NCBI GenBank assembly: GCA_945865705.1
Contig: CAMBEY010000030.1
Location: 1-16,691 of the forward strand
Reading direction: 5' to 3'
Length of the DNA stretch: 16,691 nucleotides
Source: Candidatus Sulfopaludibacter sp. SbA3
Lineage (GTDB): Bacteria; Acidobacteriota; Terriglobia; 2-12-FULL-54-10
Within the stretch, counting starts at the first letter, position 1, and each line of letters opens with the position of its first letter. Position numbers and translations under genes: made by a program. Shown piece by piece: positions 7,207 to 15,016 of the stretch. The notes below the pieces were generated by a model. That model had not been told where the DNA came from. It searched no databases and worked only from the letters and a program-made list of their open reading frames with translations.

Positions 7207-7222
7207 GCCGGGAGCTTCATGC
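7199..7222. repeat. Duplicated start-codon region of the SDR gene
   Basis: The 10-mer AGCTTCATGC occurs at 7199-7208 and again at 7213-7222, 14 bp apart. On the minus strand each copy holds ATGAAGCT. The upstream copy opens a five-codon frame (ATG at 7220, TGA at 7205-7203) whose stop overlaps the SDR ATG as ATGA. This may be a small tandem duplication; whether the mini-frame is translated cannot be told. Confidence 0.6.
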
Positions 7223-7239
7223 TGAAATTTTTACCCGCG

Positions 7240-7884
7240 CTATTTCACAGTCGTGTCCAATGCCGGCCGCGCCAAGTCAAAACGATCCGTGGTCCGGCTG
7301 TATTGATTGCCGCCCATGCGGCCCACCAGATCAAGCAAGTTGCCGTCGATGCAGCCATCCACTAAAACGGACTCGGCCAGATTGGCGGCTACCACTTCAC
7401 CAATCACCATGCTGCCGCCGGAGGTCTCCGTGCCGAAGTCGAGAATCTGATAGACCTTGCATTCAAAGTTTACCGGCGACTCGGCCACCTGCGCCGGCTT
7501 CACCATCTGCGACGCGCGGGGCGTAACACCGGCCAGCTTGAATTCATCCACCGAAGCTTCGTAATCGCCCGCCGTCAGATTCATAGGCTGGACCAGGTCG
7601 TTGGTGACGACGGCCACTACGAACTCGCCCGTGTCGCGGATATTCTGCAAGGTGTCCTTCACCGGCGAGCCCAGCACCTCGCGAACCTCCCTCGCGCGAA
7701 TGCCGGGACAAAACCCCAACAGCGGCGGCGCGCCGCACAGCGCGTTAAAGAAGGAGAACGGCGCGAGATTGGCGATGCCATCCTTGCTGACGGTGGAAAC
7801 CCAGGCGATGGGACGCGGCGCGACCGCCGAGATCAGGATGCGGTAGAACTCGCGCGGCTTCAGTTCAGACGGCTTAACTTGCAT
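7240..7884 (-). CDS. Flavin reductase-like / FMN-binding split-barrel protein
   Basis: This 214-residue cytoplasmic protein belongs to the flavin reductase-like domain family that binds FMN and often supplies reduced flavin to a monooxygenase or acts as a small oxidoreductase. Visible family features are ISAVAPRPIAWVSTVSKDG (18-36), NLAPFSFFNALC (39-50), the KDTLQNIRDTGEFVV helix-strand (76-90), and MNLTAGDY (101-108). The late segment with FECKVYQIL (139-147) and the GEVVAANL strand (162-169) completes the split barrel. The ATG at 7884 is preceded by TTGAGGA about 10 nt upstream. It precedes the SDR gene by 33 nt; the pair may act in one pathway, but no substrate is shown. Confidence 0.85.
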   Translation of the reverse strand: MQVKPSELKPREFYRILISAVAPRPIAWVSTVSKDGIANLAPFSFFNALCGAPPLLGFCPGIRAREVREVLGSPVKDTLQNIRDTGEFVVAVVTNDLVQPMNLTAGDYEASVDEFKLAGVTPRASQMVKPAQVAESPVNFECKVYQILDFGTETSGGSMVIGEVVAANLAESVLVDGCIDGNLLDLVGRMGGNQYSRTTDRFDLARPALDTTVK

Positions 7885-7908
7885 GGTTCAGATATCCTCA
7901 ACGAGCAA

Positions 7909-7939
7909 TAGTTTGTAATGCGTCCCTAGTTTGTAATGC
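7909..7939. repeat. 13-bp direct repeat with 18-bp period upstream of the flavin reductase gene
   Basis: TAGTTTGTAATGC occurs at 7909-7921 and 7927-7939, both upstream of the flavin reductase ATG on the minus strand. The spacing of 18 bp is a little under two helical turns. It could be a regulator site or a plain tandem duplication. No -10 and -35 pair with good spacing was found beside it. Confidence 0.55.
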
Positions 7940-7970
7940 ACCCTTCCATGACTTTCCAATTCCCCAATTG

Positions 7971-8055
7971 TTGTCATCCTGAGCGCAGCGAAGTATCTGC
8001 TTTTCCCCTTTGCTTGAGCAGAAAAGCAGATCCTTCGCTGCGCTCAGGATGACAA
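7971..8055. repeat. Long inverted repeat, 35-bp arms with one mismatch
   Basis: The arms at 7971-8005 and 8021-8055 are reverse complements over 35 bp with a single mismatch, around a 15-nt loop. The arm starts TTGTCATCCTGAGCGCAGCG and ends in CTGCTTTTC. It lies right after the stop of the DUF5916 gene (8079) and before the flavin reductase gene. It probably acts as a transcription barrier on the minus strand, but its near-perfect symmetry also fits a palindromic mobile repeat (MITE or REP type). Confidence 0.85.
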
Positions 8056-8078
8056 CGTAAACCCCACGGTTCATCGCG

Positions 8079-10394
8079 CTAGAAGTCCACGGAGTAAGTT
8101 AGTTTAGCGATGATCGCGCGATTCACCAGCGCGCTCGCGTCGCCGTAAATTCTCGACTCACTGTAGACCAGGAACAGATCGTCGCCGGGCTTGTAGAGAT
8201 AGTTCACGCGGAAATTCATGAGCACGTTCTGGTCCTGGCTGTTGAGCACAAATGTCGAGCGCGTCAGCCACTTCTGGCTGAGTGAATAGTTGCCCACCAG
8301 ATTCAACTCGCGCGTATCGAATGAATTGCCCAAGCGTGTGATACGGTTCCACTCAAAGCCCGGCGACAGCGAAAAATTCGCATTGGCTCTCCAGAACGGC
8401 GAAGTCGAAAAAGTGGAGATGGTGCCGTCATAAAAACCGGCGCGCTCGAAGGTGAAATTGCCGGAGACGGTCTTGCCACTGAACAGCGTGTATTGCGCGT
8501 TGTAGCGGTTGAAGCGATAATCTCCCACCGGCACCGTGCCGCCGCCGCCCGCGATGCGGAACGGAGTTTGCAGGCGCTCGAAGTAGCGGGCAATTCCCAC
8601 GCGAATAATATCGCCGCTCTGGAACGTCATGCTGGCCGCACCGCGCGCCTCGCGCGTATCGAGCAATCCATCGCGGTCGGCGAAGTAGTCCACCGCCGTC
8701 GAGAAGTTTAACTGCCGCACGCCCTCCCAACCGGGGCGCGGCTTATAAGCGGCTTCCAGCTTGGTCTGCTCAAGTCCCTTCCAACCGGCCTCGAAGCGTC
8801 GCACGTAGCCCATCTCGGGCCGGTAATTCTCATCGACGCGCATATGTTCCACGCTGTATTGATAGTGGTCCGAGCTCCACTCGAGGGCCGCCTTGCCCGA
8901 CCAATCTTTTTCATCCAGGCCGCGCGTGGAGGTCTTGGAGACAAACCCCTGCAAGTTCAAATAACGAATGAGTGAAAAGTTGGTGTCCAAGCCCAGCGTG
9001 CGATTGTCGCCACCCAGCCGGCTCCCCGTGTTGCGCGTGAAAATGAATCCAGCATACGAGCGCGGCATGATGGTGGCCTTGGCGCGCAGGACGGAAAAAT
9101 TTTGACTGGCCTCCGCGCCGCGCTCTCCAAACGTGCCGCGCCGCCGCGTCTGCATGTTCAGCGCGCCCACCTCCAGCCGACCCTGCTTGCCGCTCAACTT
9201 CAACCCGCCCAGGATGGGAATCTCCTCGCGGCGGTCGTTCAATCCGATGCGGCGGCTATGGAACACGATCAGGTCCGACGATGTGCCGAAGCGGCTGCCC
9301 GTGCCGAACTGGAAGATGCCGGAACCTTCCTGAAAGAACTCGCGCTTCTCCGGGAAAAACAGGTTGAAGCGCGTCAGGTTCACCTGCGCCTGATCCACCT
9401 CGGCCTGCGCGAAGTCGGGATTCACGGTCAGGTCCAATGCGAACTGCGGAGTGATCAAGAGCTTGGCGATCTCCAGGCCCGGATCGCCCAGCCAATTTGT
9501 CTGCAAGCCTCGGGTGTTCGGCGTCTGCACCATGCGCCCGGCGACATAGGGCTTCACGCGCAGACGCATGCCCTTGATGCCCTCCAGGCCATCCATGTGC
9601 CCCGCCCCCGAGATGCGCGTCAGCGTGTAGCCGCGATTGTAGCCGGACCAGAACGAGTCCTCATTTTTGCGAATTATGGTGCGATGAAAGTTGATGCCCC
9701 AGCGCAGATTGTCGCCTTCGGGAAAGCGCATGGCCGCAAAGGGAATGCGTATCTCGGCAAACCATCCTTCGTTTGTTACGCGCGCCTTCGCTTCCCACTT
9801 CTCATCCCAATTTTCGTTGACGATCAGACCTTCCTCGCCCACTGACTGATCGCGAATCGTGCCTAGCGGGTTGACGCGAAAGCGGTAGCCGCTGCGATGA
9901 TCGTGGAAAGTGTCGATCATCACCTCGAAGATGTCGTCGCCTTCCATCTCGGCGTCGTAGCGCAGCTCGGTGGCCACAATTTTCTCCGGCTCCGAGTCGA
10001 AGCAATAGACCGCCACATAGAGGTTGTCGGTGTCGAAAAGAATGCGCACCTCGGTGGGCTCGGTGGTCAGCTCACCCATCTTCGGATCGCGCTGGATCAA
10101 TCGTCTGACGGGAGGCGCCGACGCCCAGCTCGCTTCATCCATCACGCCATCGAGAACAATGGGCACTGTGGTGCGCACGGCCTGCGTCAGCGGACTCACC
10201 AGCCCGTGACCGGGCTGCAATTCCGCAGCCGGCGGAGCTTCAACTGGCCGCGAGGTGACCGGCGTCGCCTGCCCTGAGCTCTGCGCAAAGGCGGTGCCCG
10301 CGAACAGCGCCAGCAGCAGCCACGCTAGCGATACGTTCAAACATTTTTGCGCGGCGACGCGCCAGAGCGGTGAGCGAAAATAAGTGTCAGTCAT
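8079..10394 (-). CDS. DUF5916 outer-membrane protein with N-terminal CBM9-like domain
   Basis: A 771-residue exported protein. The ATG at 10394 is preferred because it puts a signal peptide at the N-terminus (positive start, hydrophobic WLLLALFAGTAFA, cut before Q38); a longer frame to 10481 would bury it. Residues about 76-270 look like a carbohydrate-binding family 9-like domain: IVLDGVMDEASWASAPP (79-95), VRILFDTDNLYVAVYCFD (116-133), DIFEVMIDTF (154-163) and WFAEIRIPFAAMRF (211-224). The rest is rich in alternating strands with Tyr/Phe/Arg, as in DUF5916 barrels, and ends in TYSVDF with a terminal Phe typical of outer-membrane barrels. The function is not established; binding or passage of sugar-like or protein substrates is a guess. 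It is divergent from the amidohydrolase gene. Confidence 0.85.
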   Translation of the reverse strand: MTDTYFRSPLWRVAAQKCLNVSLAWLLLALFAGTAFAQSSGQATPVTSRPVEAPPAAELQPGHGLVSPLTQAVRTTVPIVLDGVMDEASWASAPPVRRLIQRDPKMGELTTEPTEVRILFDTDNLYVAVYCFDSEPEKIVATELRYDAEMEGDDIFEVMIDTFHDHRSGYRFRVNPLGTIRDQSVGEEGLIVNENWDEKWEAKARVTNEGWFAEIRIPFAAMRFPEGDNLRWGINFHRTIIRKNEDSFWSGYNRGYTLTRISGAGHMDGLEGIKGMRLRVKPYVAGRMVQTPNTRGLQTNWLGDPGLEIAKLLITPQFALDLTVNPDFAQAEVDQAQVNLTRFNLFFPEKREFFQEGSGIFQFGTGSRFGTSSDLIVFHSRRIGLNDRREEIPILGGLKLSGKQGRLEVGALNMQTRRRGTFGERGAEASQNFSVLRAKATIMPRSYAGFIFTRNTGSRLGGDNRTLGLDTNFSLIRYLNLQGFVSKTSTRGLDEKDWSGKAALEWSSDHYQYSVEHMRVDENYRPEMGYVRRFEAGWKGLEQTKLEAAYKPRPGWEGVRQLNFSTAVDYFADRDGLLDTREARGAASMTFQSGDIIRVGIARYFERLQTPFRIAGGGGTVPVGDYRFNRYNAQYTLFSGKTVSGNFTFERAGFYDGTISTFSTSPFWRANANFSLSPGFEWNRITRLGNSFDTRELNLVGNYSLSQKWLTRSTFVLNSQDQNVLMNFRVNYLYKPGDDLFLVYSESRIYGDASALVNRAIIAKLTYSVDF

Positions 10395-10568
10395 TTTTAT
10401 ATTATTCCAATGTCGAACGCAGTTGTGCCTTGTTGGCTCACGATCACCACTACTGATGAAGAGGCAATGTCCAACGGGCATCGTGCAATTTTAGTCCATA
10501 ATGCTACGCAGGGCGAGAAAGAATTGTTACTATTAGTCGCAGAAGCGCCGCCACCGGCGAATCATTTT

Positions 10569-10574
10569 GGAGGG
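10569..10574 (+). promoter_or_regulatory. Shine-Dalgarno of the amidohydrolase gene
   Basis: GGAGGG at 10569-10574 lies 7 nt before the ATG at 10582 and fixes this start. The 187-bp gap to the divergent DUF5916 start must hold promoters for both genes, but I could not find a pair of boxes with good spacing on either strand. Confidence 0.65.
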
Positions 10575-10581
10575 ATAGCAC

Positions 10582-12366
10582 ATGACTGGAGTCCGTAATC
10601 TTACTCTGCTGCTGGCCATCACCATCGCTGGACGGTTCGTGGTCCAAGCGCAATCGCAGACCCCGCCCGCTGGAGCCATCGCGTTGCGCGGCGCCACGCT
10701 CATCAGCGGCGCTGGCGATGCGACTATCCCTGATTCAGTCATCGTGATTCAAGGCGATAAGATCGTCGCGTTCGGCGGCCGTAATACTTCTGTGCCGACG
10801 GGCGCAACGGTGATTGATCTCGCCGGAAAGTTCATCATCCCCGGCCTGATCGACTCGCACGTTCACTATGAAGAGTGGATGGGCGAACTGTTTCTCAATC
10901 ACGGCGTTACCACGGCAATGGGCATCGGCACCGACCTGCCGCGCGTGAAGACCGCGTCGAGCAACGCTTCCTACCGCACTCCGCGTCTCTACGATTCCGC
11001 CGGGCGGCCCGATTTCAACGGCGCCATGAGCGAGGATCAAGTCCGCAAGAACGTCCGCGCCTGGATCGAGAAGAAGCCCGACTTCACCAAGATGCCCGAC
11101 TACAATGACTCCACCAAAGCCGCCTACGCATGGGCCGCCGACGAAATTCATCGCGCCGGCCTGATGATCTTCGGCCACACCGAGAACGCCGTCGAGTCGG
11201 TGGGACGCGGCCTCGACGTCATCGAGCATCTCTGGGGATTCGCCGTCCCGCAGATGACCGCGCAGGAGCATGATGACTTTCAAACCGGCAAGTATCTGCA
11301 CTGGGCCGCGTTCCTTCGCGACACCAATCGCACCGAGCAGATGATGCGCGAAGTCATCGCCGGCGGCGCGTATCTGAATCCCACGCAGCTCTATGAAATG
11401 GGATCGTTCAGCCCGCGCGCCGCCGAGTTCGAGCAGGAAGTGTATCAACTGCTGCAAGACCAAAGCCTCGCGGCCTACTATCCGCAGAGCATCTCGCACT
11501 CCGTGATGCAGCGCCTGCATGAGGCCCGCAACTTCTCGAAGAAGTATGAGAACAAGATGATGATGTCGCATATCGCGCCCGCCGACCTCGTGGAATTCAA
11601 GGCCGGTTACGAGATCAGCAAGCGCTTCGTAAAACGCTGGGTGGAGCTAGGAGGCAAGATCCATGCGGGTACGGACACCGTAACCGGCGGCACCGTGGGA
11701 CTGGGCCTGCATCAGGAAATGGAGATGCTCGTCGAGGCGGGACTGACGCCGATGCAGGCGCTGCAATCGGCTACGATCTGGTCCGCGGAAAAACTCGCGG
11801 GTAAGAAAGGCGCGCGCGGCAACCCGCTGGTGGGCACGCTCGCCGCCGGATCATTCGCCGACCTCGTGGTCCTCTCCGCCGATCCGCTGCGGGACATCCG
11901 CAACACCAGGAAGATCGAGCGCGTGATGAAGGCCGGCGAGTTCATCAAGCTGGGCTACACTTCGAGCTACTACAGCTTCACGCAGACGCCGCGGCGCATC
12001 TCCGGCGCCACGCCCACACCGGAGATCAGCGCCATCGCTCCGCACACCGTGGTGGAAGGCAGCGCGGACTTCGAGCTGACCGTGCGCGGCGTCGGCTACA
12101 CCGGCTCGACCGTGGTGAAGGTGAACGGCGTGGCCGTGCCGACGTCCTTCGTCAACCCGCGCACGCTGCGCGCCAAGGTTCCCGGCGCGATGGTCCGCAG
12201 CGCGCTGCCCAATCCCTTCAACGCTCCCGGCCCGTTGCAGAACAACGGCGTCTTCGGCGACCCCACGATTCCTGTAACGACCTACAACCCTCCGCCCGAA
12301 GGCGGGACGTCCAACTCCATCTCACTCCGGATCAGGGCGAAGTGGATGGGCCTCGAAAACGAGTAA
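10582..12366 (+). CDS. Secreted metal-dependent amidohydrolase with C-terminal IPT/TIG domain
   Basis: This 594-residue protein starts with a short signal peptide (about 1-23, cut near VQA-Q). The amidohydrolase part has a beta-sandwich start ALRGATLISG (34-43) and GKFIIPGLIDSHVHYE (82-97) with metal ligands H93 and H95. Further candidates are K170 (possible bridging carboxylated lysine), H199 (GHTEN), H216 (IEHLWG) and D365 (HAGTDTVTGG). The usual end PLVGTLAAGSFADLVVL (415-431) closes the fold. Residues about 478-585 (PTPEISAIAPHTVVEGSADF, FELTVRGVGY, VVKVNGV, then TSNSISLRI) match an IPT/TIG immunoglobulin-like domain with an insert of about 30 residues before the last strand. Prolidase-like or imidazolonepropionase-like amidohydrolases are the nearest known relatives; the substrate is unknown. 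Confidence 0.88.
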   Translation: MTGVRNLTLLLAITIAGRFVVQAQSQTPPAGAIALRGATLISGAGDATIPDSVIVIQGDKIVAFGGRNTSVPTGATVIDLAGKFIIPGLIDSHVHYEEWMGELFLNHGVTTAMGIGTDLPRVKTASSNASYRTPRLYDSAGRPDFNGAMSEDQVRKNVRAWIEKKPDFTKMPDYNDSTKAAYAWAADEIHRAGLMIFGHTENAVESVGRGLDVIEHLWGFAVPQMTAQEHDDFQTGKYLHWAAFLRDTNRTEQMMREVIAGGAYLNPTQLYEMGSFSPRAAEFEQEVYQLLQDQSLAAYYPQSISHSVMQRLHEARNFSKKYENKMMMSHIAPADLVEFKAGYEISKRFVKRWVELGGKIHAGTDTVTGGTVGLGLHQEMEMLVEAGLTPMQALQSATIWSAEKLAGKKGARGNPLVGTLAAGSFADLVVLSADPLRDIRNTRKIERVMKAGEFIKLGYTSSYYSFTQTPRRISGATPTPEISAIAPHTVVEGSADFELTVRGVGYTGSTVVKVNGVAVPTSFVNPRTLRAKVPGAMVRSALPNPFNAPGPLQNNGVFGDPTIPVTTYNPPPEGGTSNSISLRIRAKWMGLENE

Positions 12367-12493
12367 CCGACAAGTAAATGTCGAGTCGCCAAATTCGCCT
12401 AAGTTTCGCCTGACGTTCGCCCTCAGCGCGCGGCCAACCACCCTGACAAATAATCCAAGGAATCCAGATCGCCCAAAGTGCAAACGTTCACAG

Positions 12494-12520
12494 TTCTGAC
12501 CACTCTGACCAGATTGACCA
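12494..12520. repeat. Three tandem 9-bp units ending in TGACCA
   Basis: TTCTGACCA, CTCTGACCA and GATTGACCA follow one another without gaps; each ends in TGACCA with a 9-bp period. Iterated sites can bind a regulator, but three short units may also be a chance or slippage product. Confidence 0.5.
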
Positions 12521-13010
12521 ACTCGGGAAATGAGGTTTGAGGATCGAGGTTCGGGACTCGCGACTCGGGAAGACCTCCGCACAATTTCCCCCCTTCATTT
12601 CTCCGCGATTACCCGTTGCCGCGCGCGCCGTCACCCAAATTTGCGGACTTTGCGGAATTGACAACTCCCGCGGCTCCGCCCAACCATGCGGAATCGTCGT
12701 AAGTCTCGAATCTTTCCATCGCTCCCCACCGCATCCTCGGATGCTTCCGCCGATTGCGCAGATTTTGATAACAACCCCGCTGAGGCCATGGCAACCCAGC
12801 ACGCTCCGCAAATCATGCAGCGGCCACGGAGGCGGTCGAGGCAGAGACAGCGTGAACCGACTGCTCAGGACCAAGCTCATTCAGCAATGGTGAGACGGGC
12901 TGCCGCCTGCCATTTTTTTTTACGAATTGGTTCCGGCGAGGGGGATTCTCAAATCATCCACGACTAACCATAAGCGACGCGCCGCTCAGTCTAAAAATCA
13001 AAAAAGGAAC

Positions 13011-13016
13011 AAGGAG
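13011..13016 (+). promoter_or_regulatory. Shine-Dalgarno of the repeat-propeller gene
   Basis: AAGGAG at 13011-13016 lies 9 nt before the ATG at 13026. It decides between this start and an upstream in-frame start at 12927, which would place 33 low-confidence residues before the signal peptide. Confidence 0.7.
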
Positions 13017-13025
13017 AGTTGTCTT

Positions 13026-13925
13026 ATGACGCGATGGATAAGGTTCGCCTTAGCGGCAGTGTGCCTGCTGGCATCTTCATCTCTGCTTTTGGCGCAGGAA
13101 TACAAATTCAAGGTAGTGGCTAGCGGTTTGGCCAAGCCAACCGGCATTGCCGTGGACGATGAGATCGTCTATTTCACCGAGCTACCCAATCCGGGAGTCG
13201 GCAACAGCACCAACGCCGTGAAGAAACTGAATCTGGAAAATCAGCTGATCGAATCACTGCATTCCGGCGAACCTGAGCCGGTGAATATTGTGGTGGGCGA
13301 AGATGGATCGATCTACTGGGTCTGCAAGTCCGCTGGCGTGATTCTGAAGCAAGATAAAAACGGGGTAACCACGGTCTTCAGCATGGGCCGCAACAAGCCC
13401 AGTGGAATCGCCATCAGCAAAAAAGGCGTTGTCTATTTCACCGAAGTCCCCACACCGGGAGTAGGAGGCGGATTGAACGGCGTATTCGCGACGGCCAACG
13501 GATCGAGTATTCAGACCATCCACCTGGGTGAGCCGGAGCCTGTGGATGTCGCCGTGGCCCCTAACGGTGATGTCTACTGGACCTGCCGCTCGGCTGGCGT
13601 CATTCTGGTGCGCAGCGCGGAAGACGGTATGATTCGCGTGCTGCTTTCCAGCTTGAACAAGCCCACAGGAATTGCCATCGACCGGCAGGGACGCAATTTG
13701 TATTACACCGAAGTCCCCACGCCGGGAGTTTCAGGAGCTAATGGCGGGATGAATCGCGTCGTGAAGTATGAGCTGGAAACTTCGCAGATGACCTTGGTTC
13801 ATGCGGGCGATCCGGAACCGACTGATGTTGCTGTCGCTCCGAATGGCAACGTTTACTGGACCTGCACCAGCGCGGGGGTGATCGTGGAAGCGCGTCCGAT
13901 TCACGGCAGAGGCAAAGGCAACTAA
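13026..13925 (+). CDS. Secreted three-repeat protein, probable six-bladed beta-propeller
   Basis: This 299-residue protein has a signal peptide (residues 1-23, cut before Q24). The mature part is three tandem repeats of about 85-93 residues (about 29-113, 114-201, 203-290). Each holds two half-units: KPTGIAI...YFTEVPTPGV and GEPEPVDVAVAPNGDVYWTC followed by SAGVI. Six similar strands-and-loops suggest a six-bladed propeller of the NHL/SMP-30 kind. The motif YW-[TV]-C-x-SAGVI recurs with cysteines at 100, 187 and 280, and the acidic GEPEP/GDPEP recurs three times, perhaps for a metal or ligand. No catalytic set is recognised, so the function is unknown; periplasmic or extracellular binding is inferred. 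A hairpin follows 26 bp after the stop. Confidence 0.75.
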   Translation: MTRWIRFALAAVCLLASSSLLLAQEYKFKVVASGLAKPTGIAVDDEIVYFTELPNPGVGNSTNAVKKLNLENQLIESLHSGEPEPVNIVVGEDGSIYWVCKSAGVILKQDKNGVTTVFSMGRNKPSGIAISKKGVVYFTEVPTPGVGGGLNGVFATANGSSIQTIHLGEPEPVDVAVAPNGDVYWTCRSAGVILVRSAEDGMIRVLLSSLNKPTGIAIDRQGRNLYYTEVPTPGVSGANGGMNRVVKYELETSQMTLVHAGDPEPTDVAVAPNGNVYWTCTSAGVIVEARPIHGRGKGN

Positions 13926-13951
13926 GCCGGTATAGTAATTGTCTTTTAGTG

Positions 13952-13985
13952 AGCATCGGGCGCGGCGAGAACTGTGCCCGATGCT
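13952..13985 (+). terminator. Hairpin after the repeat-propeller gene
   Basis: AGCATCGGGC (13952-13961) and GCCCGATGCT (13976-13985) form a perfect 10-bp stem with a 14-nt loop. The bases that follow (TCCGTTCTG) are only moderately T-rich, so termination may be incomplete. It separates the propeller gene from the outer-membrane protein gene that starts at 14010. Confidence 0.6.
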
Positions 13986-14009
13986 TCCGTTCTGTGCTAA
14001 ACTCCACCC

Positions 14010-14597
14010 TTGGACCCGAAGATTCCTTTTGTTATCGCCACTCTTTTCCTGTTCTGCAGCACGGCTCGCGCACAGGTTTTCGTCGCGGGGCTGGCGGGCA
14101 CAGCCGCGCTCTCCGGCAAATCCGCCATCCGCGCCACGCCGCCTGCCGCTGCCAACTATGACCCCAGGGTCGGACCGGCGGCGAACTTCGCCGTGGGCTA
14201 TCATTTCAACGACTGGGTGAGCGCGCAGGCAGGCTACATCTGGAACCGCAATCTTCTGACCACCACTCAATTGGCGGGCACGGCCCTTTCCACCTCACAG
14301 GACACACTCACACAGAGCGCCTTCGCGTTCGATACCATGCTCTACTTTCGACCGCGGGAGAGCCACTTGCGACCCTACCTTTCGGTAGGCCCGGCGGTGG
14401 TGAGTTTGCTGGATGAGCACCATGCAGGGCTGCGTGTGGCGGTGGGCATCGATATTTCGCCGCGTAAGGGCTGGGCGCTGCGCTACAGCTTTAGCGAAAT
14501 GATGTCGGCCAACCCGTTTGCCGCGCGGCTGAGTCCTCCCGCGAGTGGCGGGTTGATGAATTTCCAAAACCTGTTCGGGGTGGTCAAATCGTTTTAG
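14010..14597 (+). CDS. Small outer-membrane beta-barrel-like protein
   Basis: This 195-residue exported protein has a signal peptide of about 21 residues (FVIATLFLFCSTARA, cut before Q22). The mature part shows alternating amphipathic strands: AANFAVGYHFNDWVSAQAGY (57-76), AFDTMLYFRPR, LRPYLSVGPAVVSLL and GLRVAVGIDI, then GWALRYSFSEM. It ends in FGVVKSF with a terminal Phe, as in eight-stranded OmpA/OmpW-like barrels. The start is TTG at 14010: an in-frame stop lies at 13998-14000 and no ATG or GTG would keep the signal peptide. No Shine-Dalgarno is seen; TGC-TAAACT at 13995-14003 could be an extended -10 box that places transcription start at the TTG. The function is unknown. Confidence 0.7.
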   Translation: MDPKIPFVIATLFLFCSTARAQVFVAGLAGTAALSGKSAIRATPPAAANYDPRVGPAANFAVGYHFNDWVSAQAGYIWNRNLLTTTQLAGTALSTSQDTLTQSAFAFDTMLYFRPRESHLRPYLSVGPAVVSLLDEHHAGLRVAVGIDISPRKGWALRYSFSEMMSANPFAARLSPPASGGLMNFQNLFGVVKSF

Positions 14598-14671
14598 CGC
14601 ATTTTCACTTTTGCCTGGAGCACTCAGTCCCCCGACCGTCCGGGCAATGATACACCAACTGCAAAACTGTT

Positions 14672-15016
14672 TTAATGTCCGCAGAACGTAGCGTACGGGC
14701 AACCCGGCCAAAAGATGGGAGCTCGCTCCACGCGTTCCCCCAGAATGCGCGCATGGCAGACGGCACAGGCATTGCGCGATTGCAGATCATCGCTGGGAAG
14801 CGCGGCTACCGCCGTTTCGAAGATACATAGTTTTTCTCCGGCAGCCCGGATGGCAGAGAGCACCCGCAGAGGTCCCTGTTGCTGTTCCAGTTCAATCAGC
14901 TGCGAAAAGATGCGCGACTTCAGGCGAGAGGATGCGCCTGCCGGCGCGTCCGTGGCAGCTTCGGCCTCGCGCAAGATATGCTGCATAGCGACGTTCGAGA
15001 ACGTTTCGTCCATCAT
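14672..15016 (-). CDS. Small Cys/His-cluster protein coupled to the ECF sigma factor; candidate sigma regulator
   Basis: This 114-residue protein has no signal peptide or membrane segment. The ATG at 15016 overlaps the sigma factor TGA as ATGA, and GGAGGAG lies about 6 nt upstream inside the sigma gene, so translation is coupled. The N-terminal two thirds look helical (LREAEAATDAPAG, SRLKSRIFSQLIELEQQQ). The C-terminal third carries C84, C87, H88, C106, C112 and H114 in CAVCHARI and WPGCPYATFCGH, a likely metal site. Known zinc-binding anti-sigma factors use HxxxCxxC near the N-terminus, so this is a different arrangement. The gene pairing argues for an anti-sigma or sensing role; a CxxCH haem site is unlikely without export. 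Confidence 0.65.
   Translation of the reverse strand: MMDETFSNVAMQHILREAEAATDAPAGASSRLKSRIFSQLIELEQQQGPLRVLSAIRAAGEKLCIFETAVAALPSDDLQSRNACAVCHARILGERVERAPIFWPGCPYATFCGH

Larger units (their letters stand above)
12367..13025. other. 659-bp gap with no convincing gene
   Basis: Open frames here on both strands (for example 12488-12880 minus and 12537-12893 plus) lack family motifs, ribosome binding sites and believable composition. A five-bp hairpin follows the amidohydrolase stop (CGACA at 12368-12372 with TGTCG at 12379-12383). Three consecutive 9-mers ending in TGACCA occur at 12494-12520. A run of nine T (12913-12921) follows a weak GC-rich fold and could end transcription on the plus strand. 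Confidence 0.6.

Noticed and set aside
10735..11571. 278-codon open frame on the minus strand
   Set aside because: It is antisense to the amidohydrolase gene with its metal ligands; no recognisable features.
12488..12880. 130-codon minus-strand frame in the 0.66-kb gap
   Set aside because: Cys/Ser/Arg-rich random-looking sequence, no ribosome site, no family; the end reflects the TGACCA repeats.
12898..12921. Terminator made of a GC-rich fold and nine T
   Set aside because: The stem is only about 3 bp (GGC/GCC), too weak to call; it is mentioned only in the gap entry.
14672..14765. CxxCH as a cytochrome c haem site in the sigma partner
   Set aside because: There is no signal peptide, and the other cysteines and histidines nearby fit a structural metal site better.
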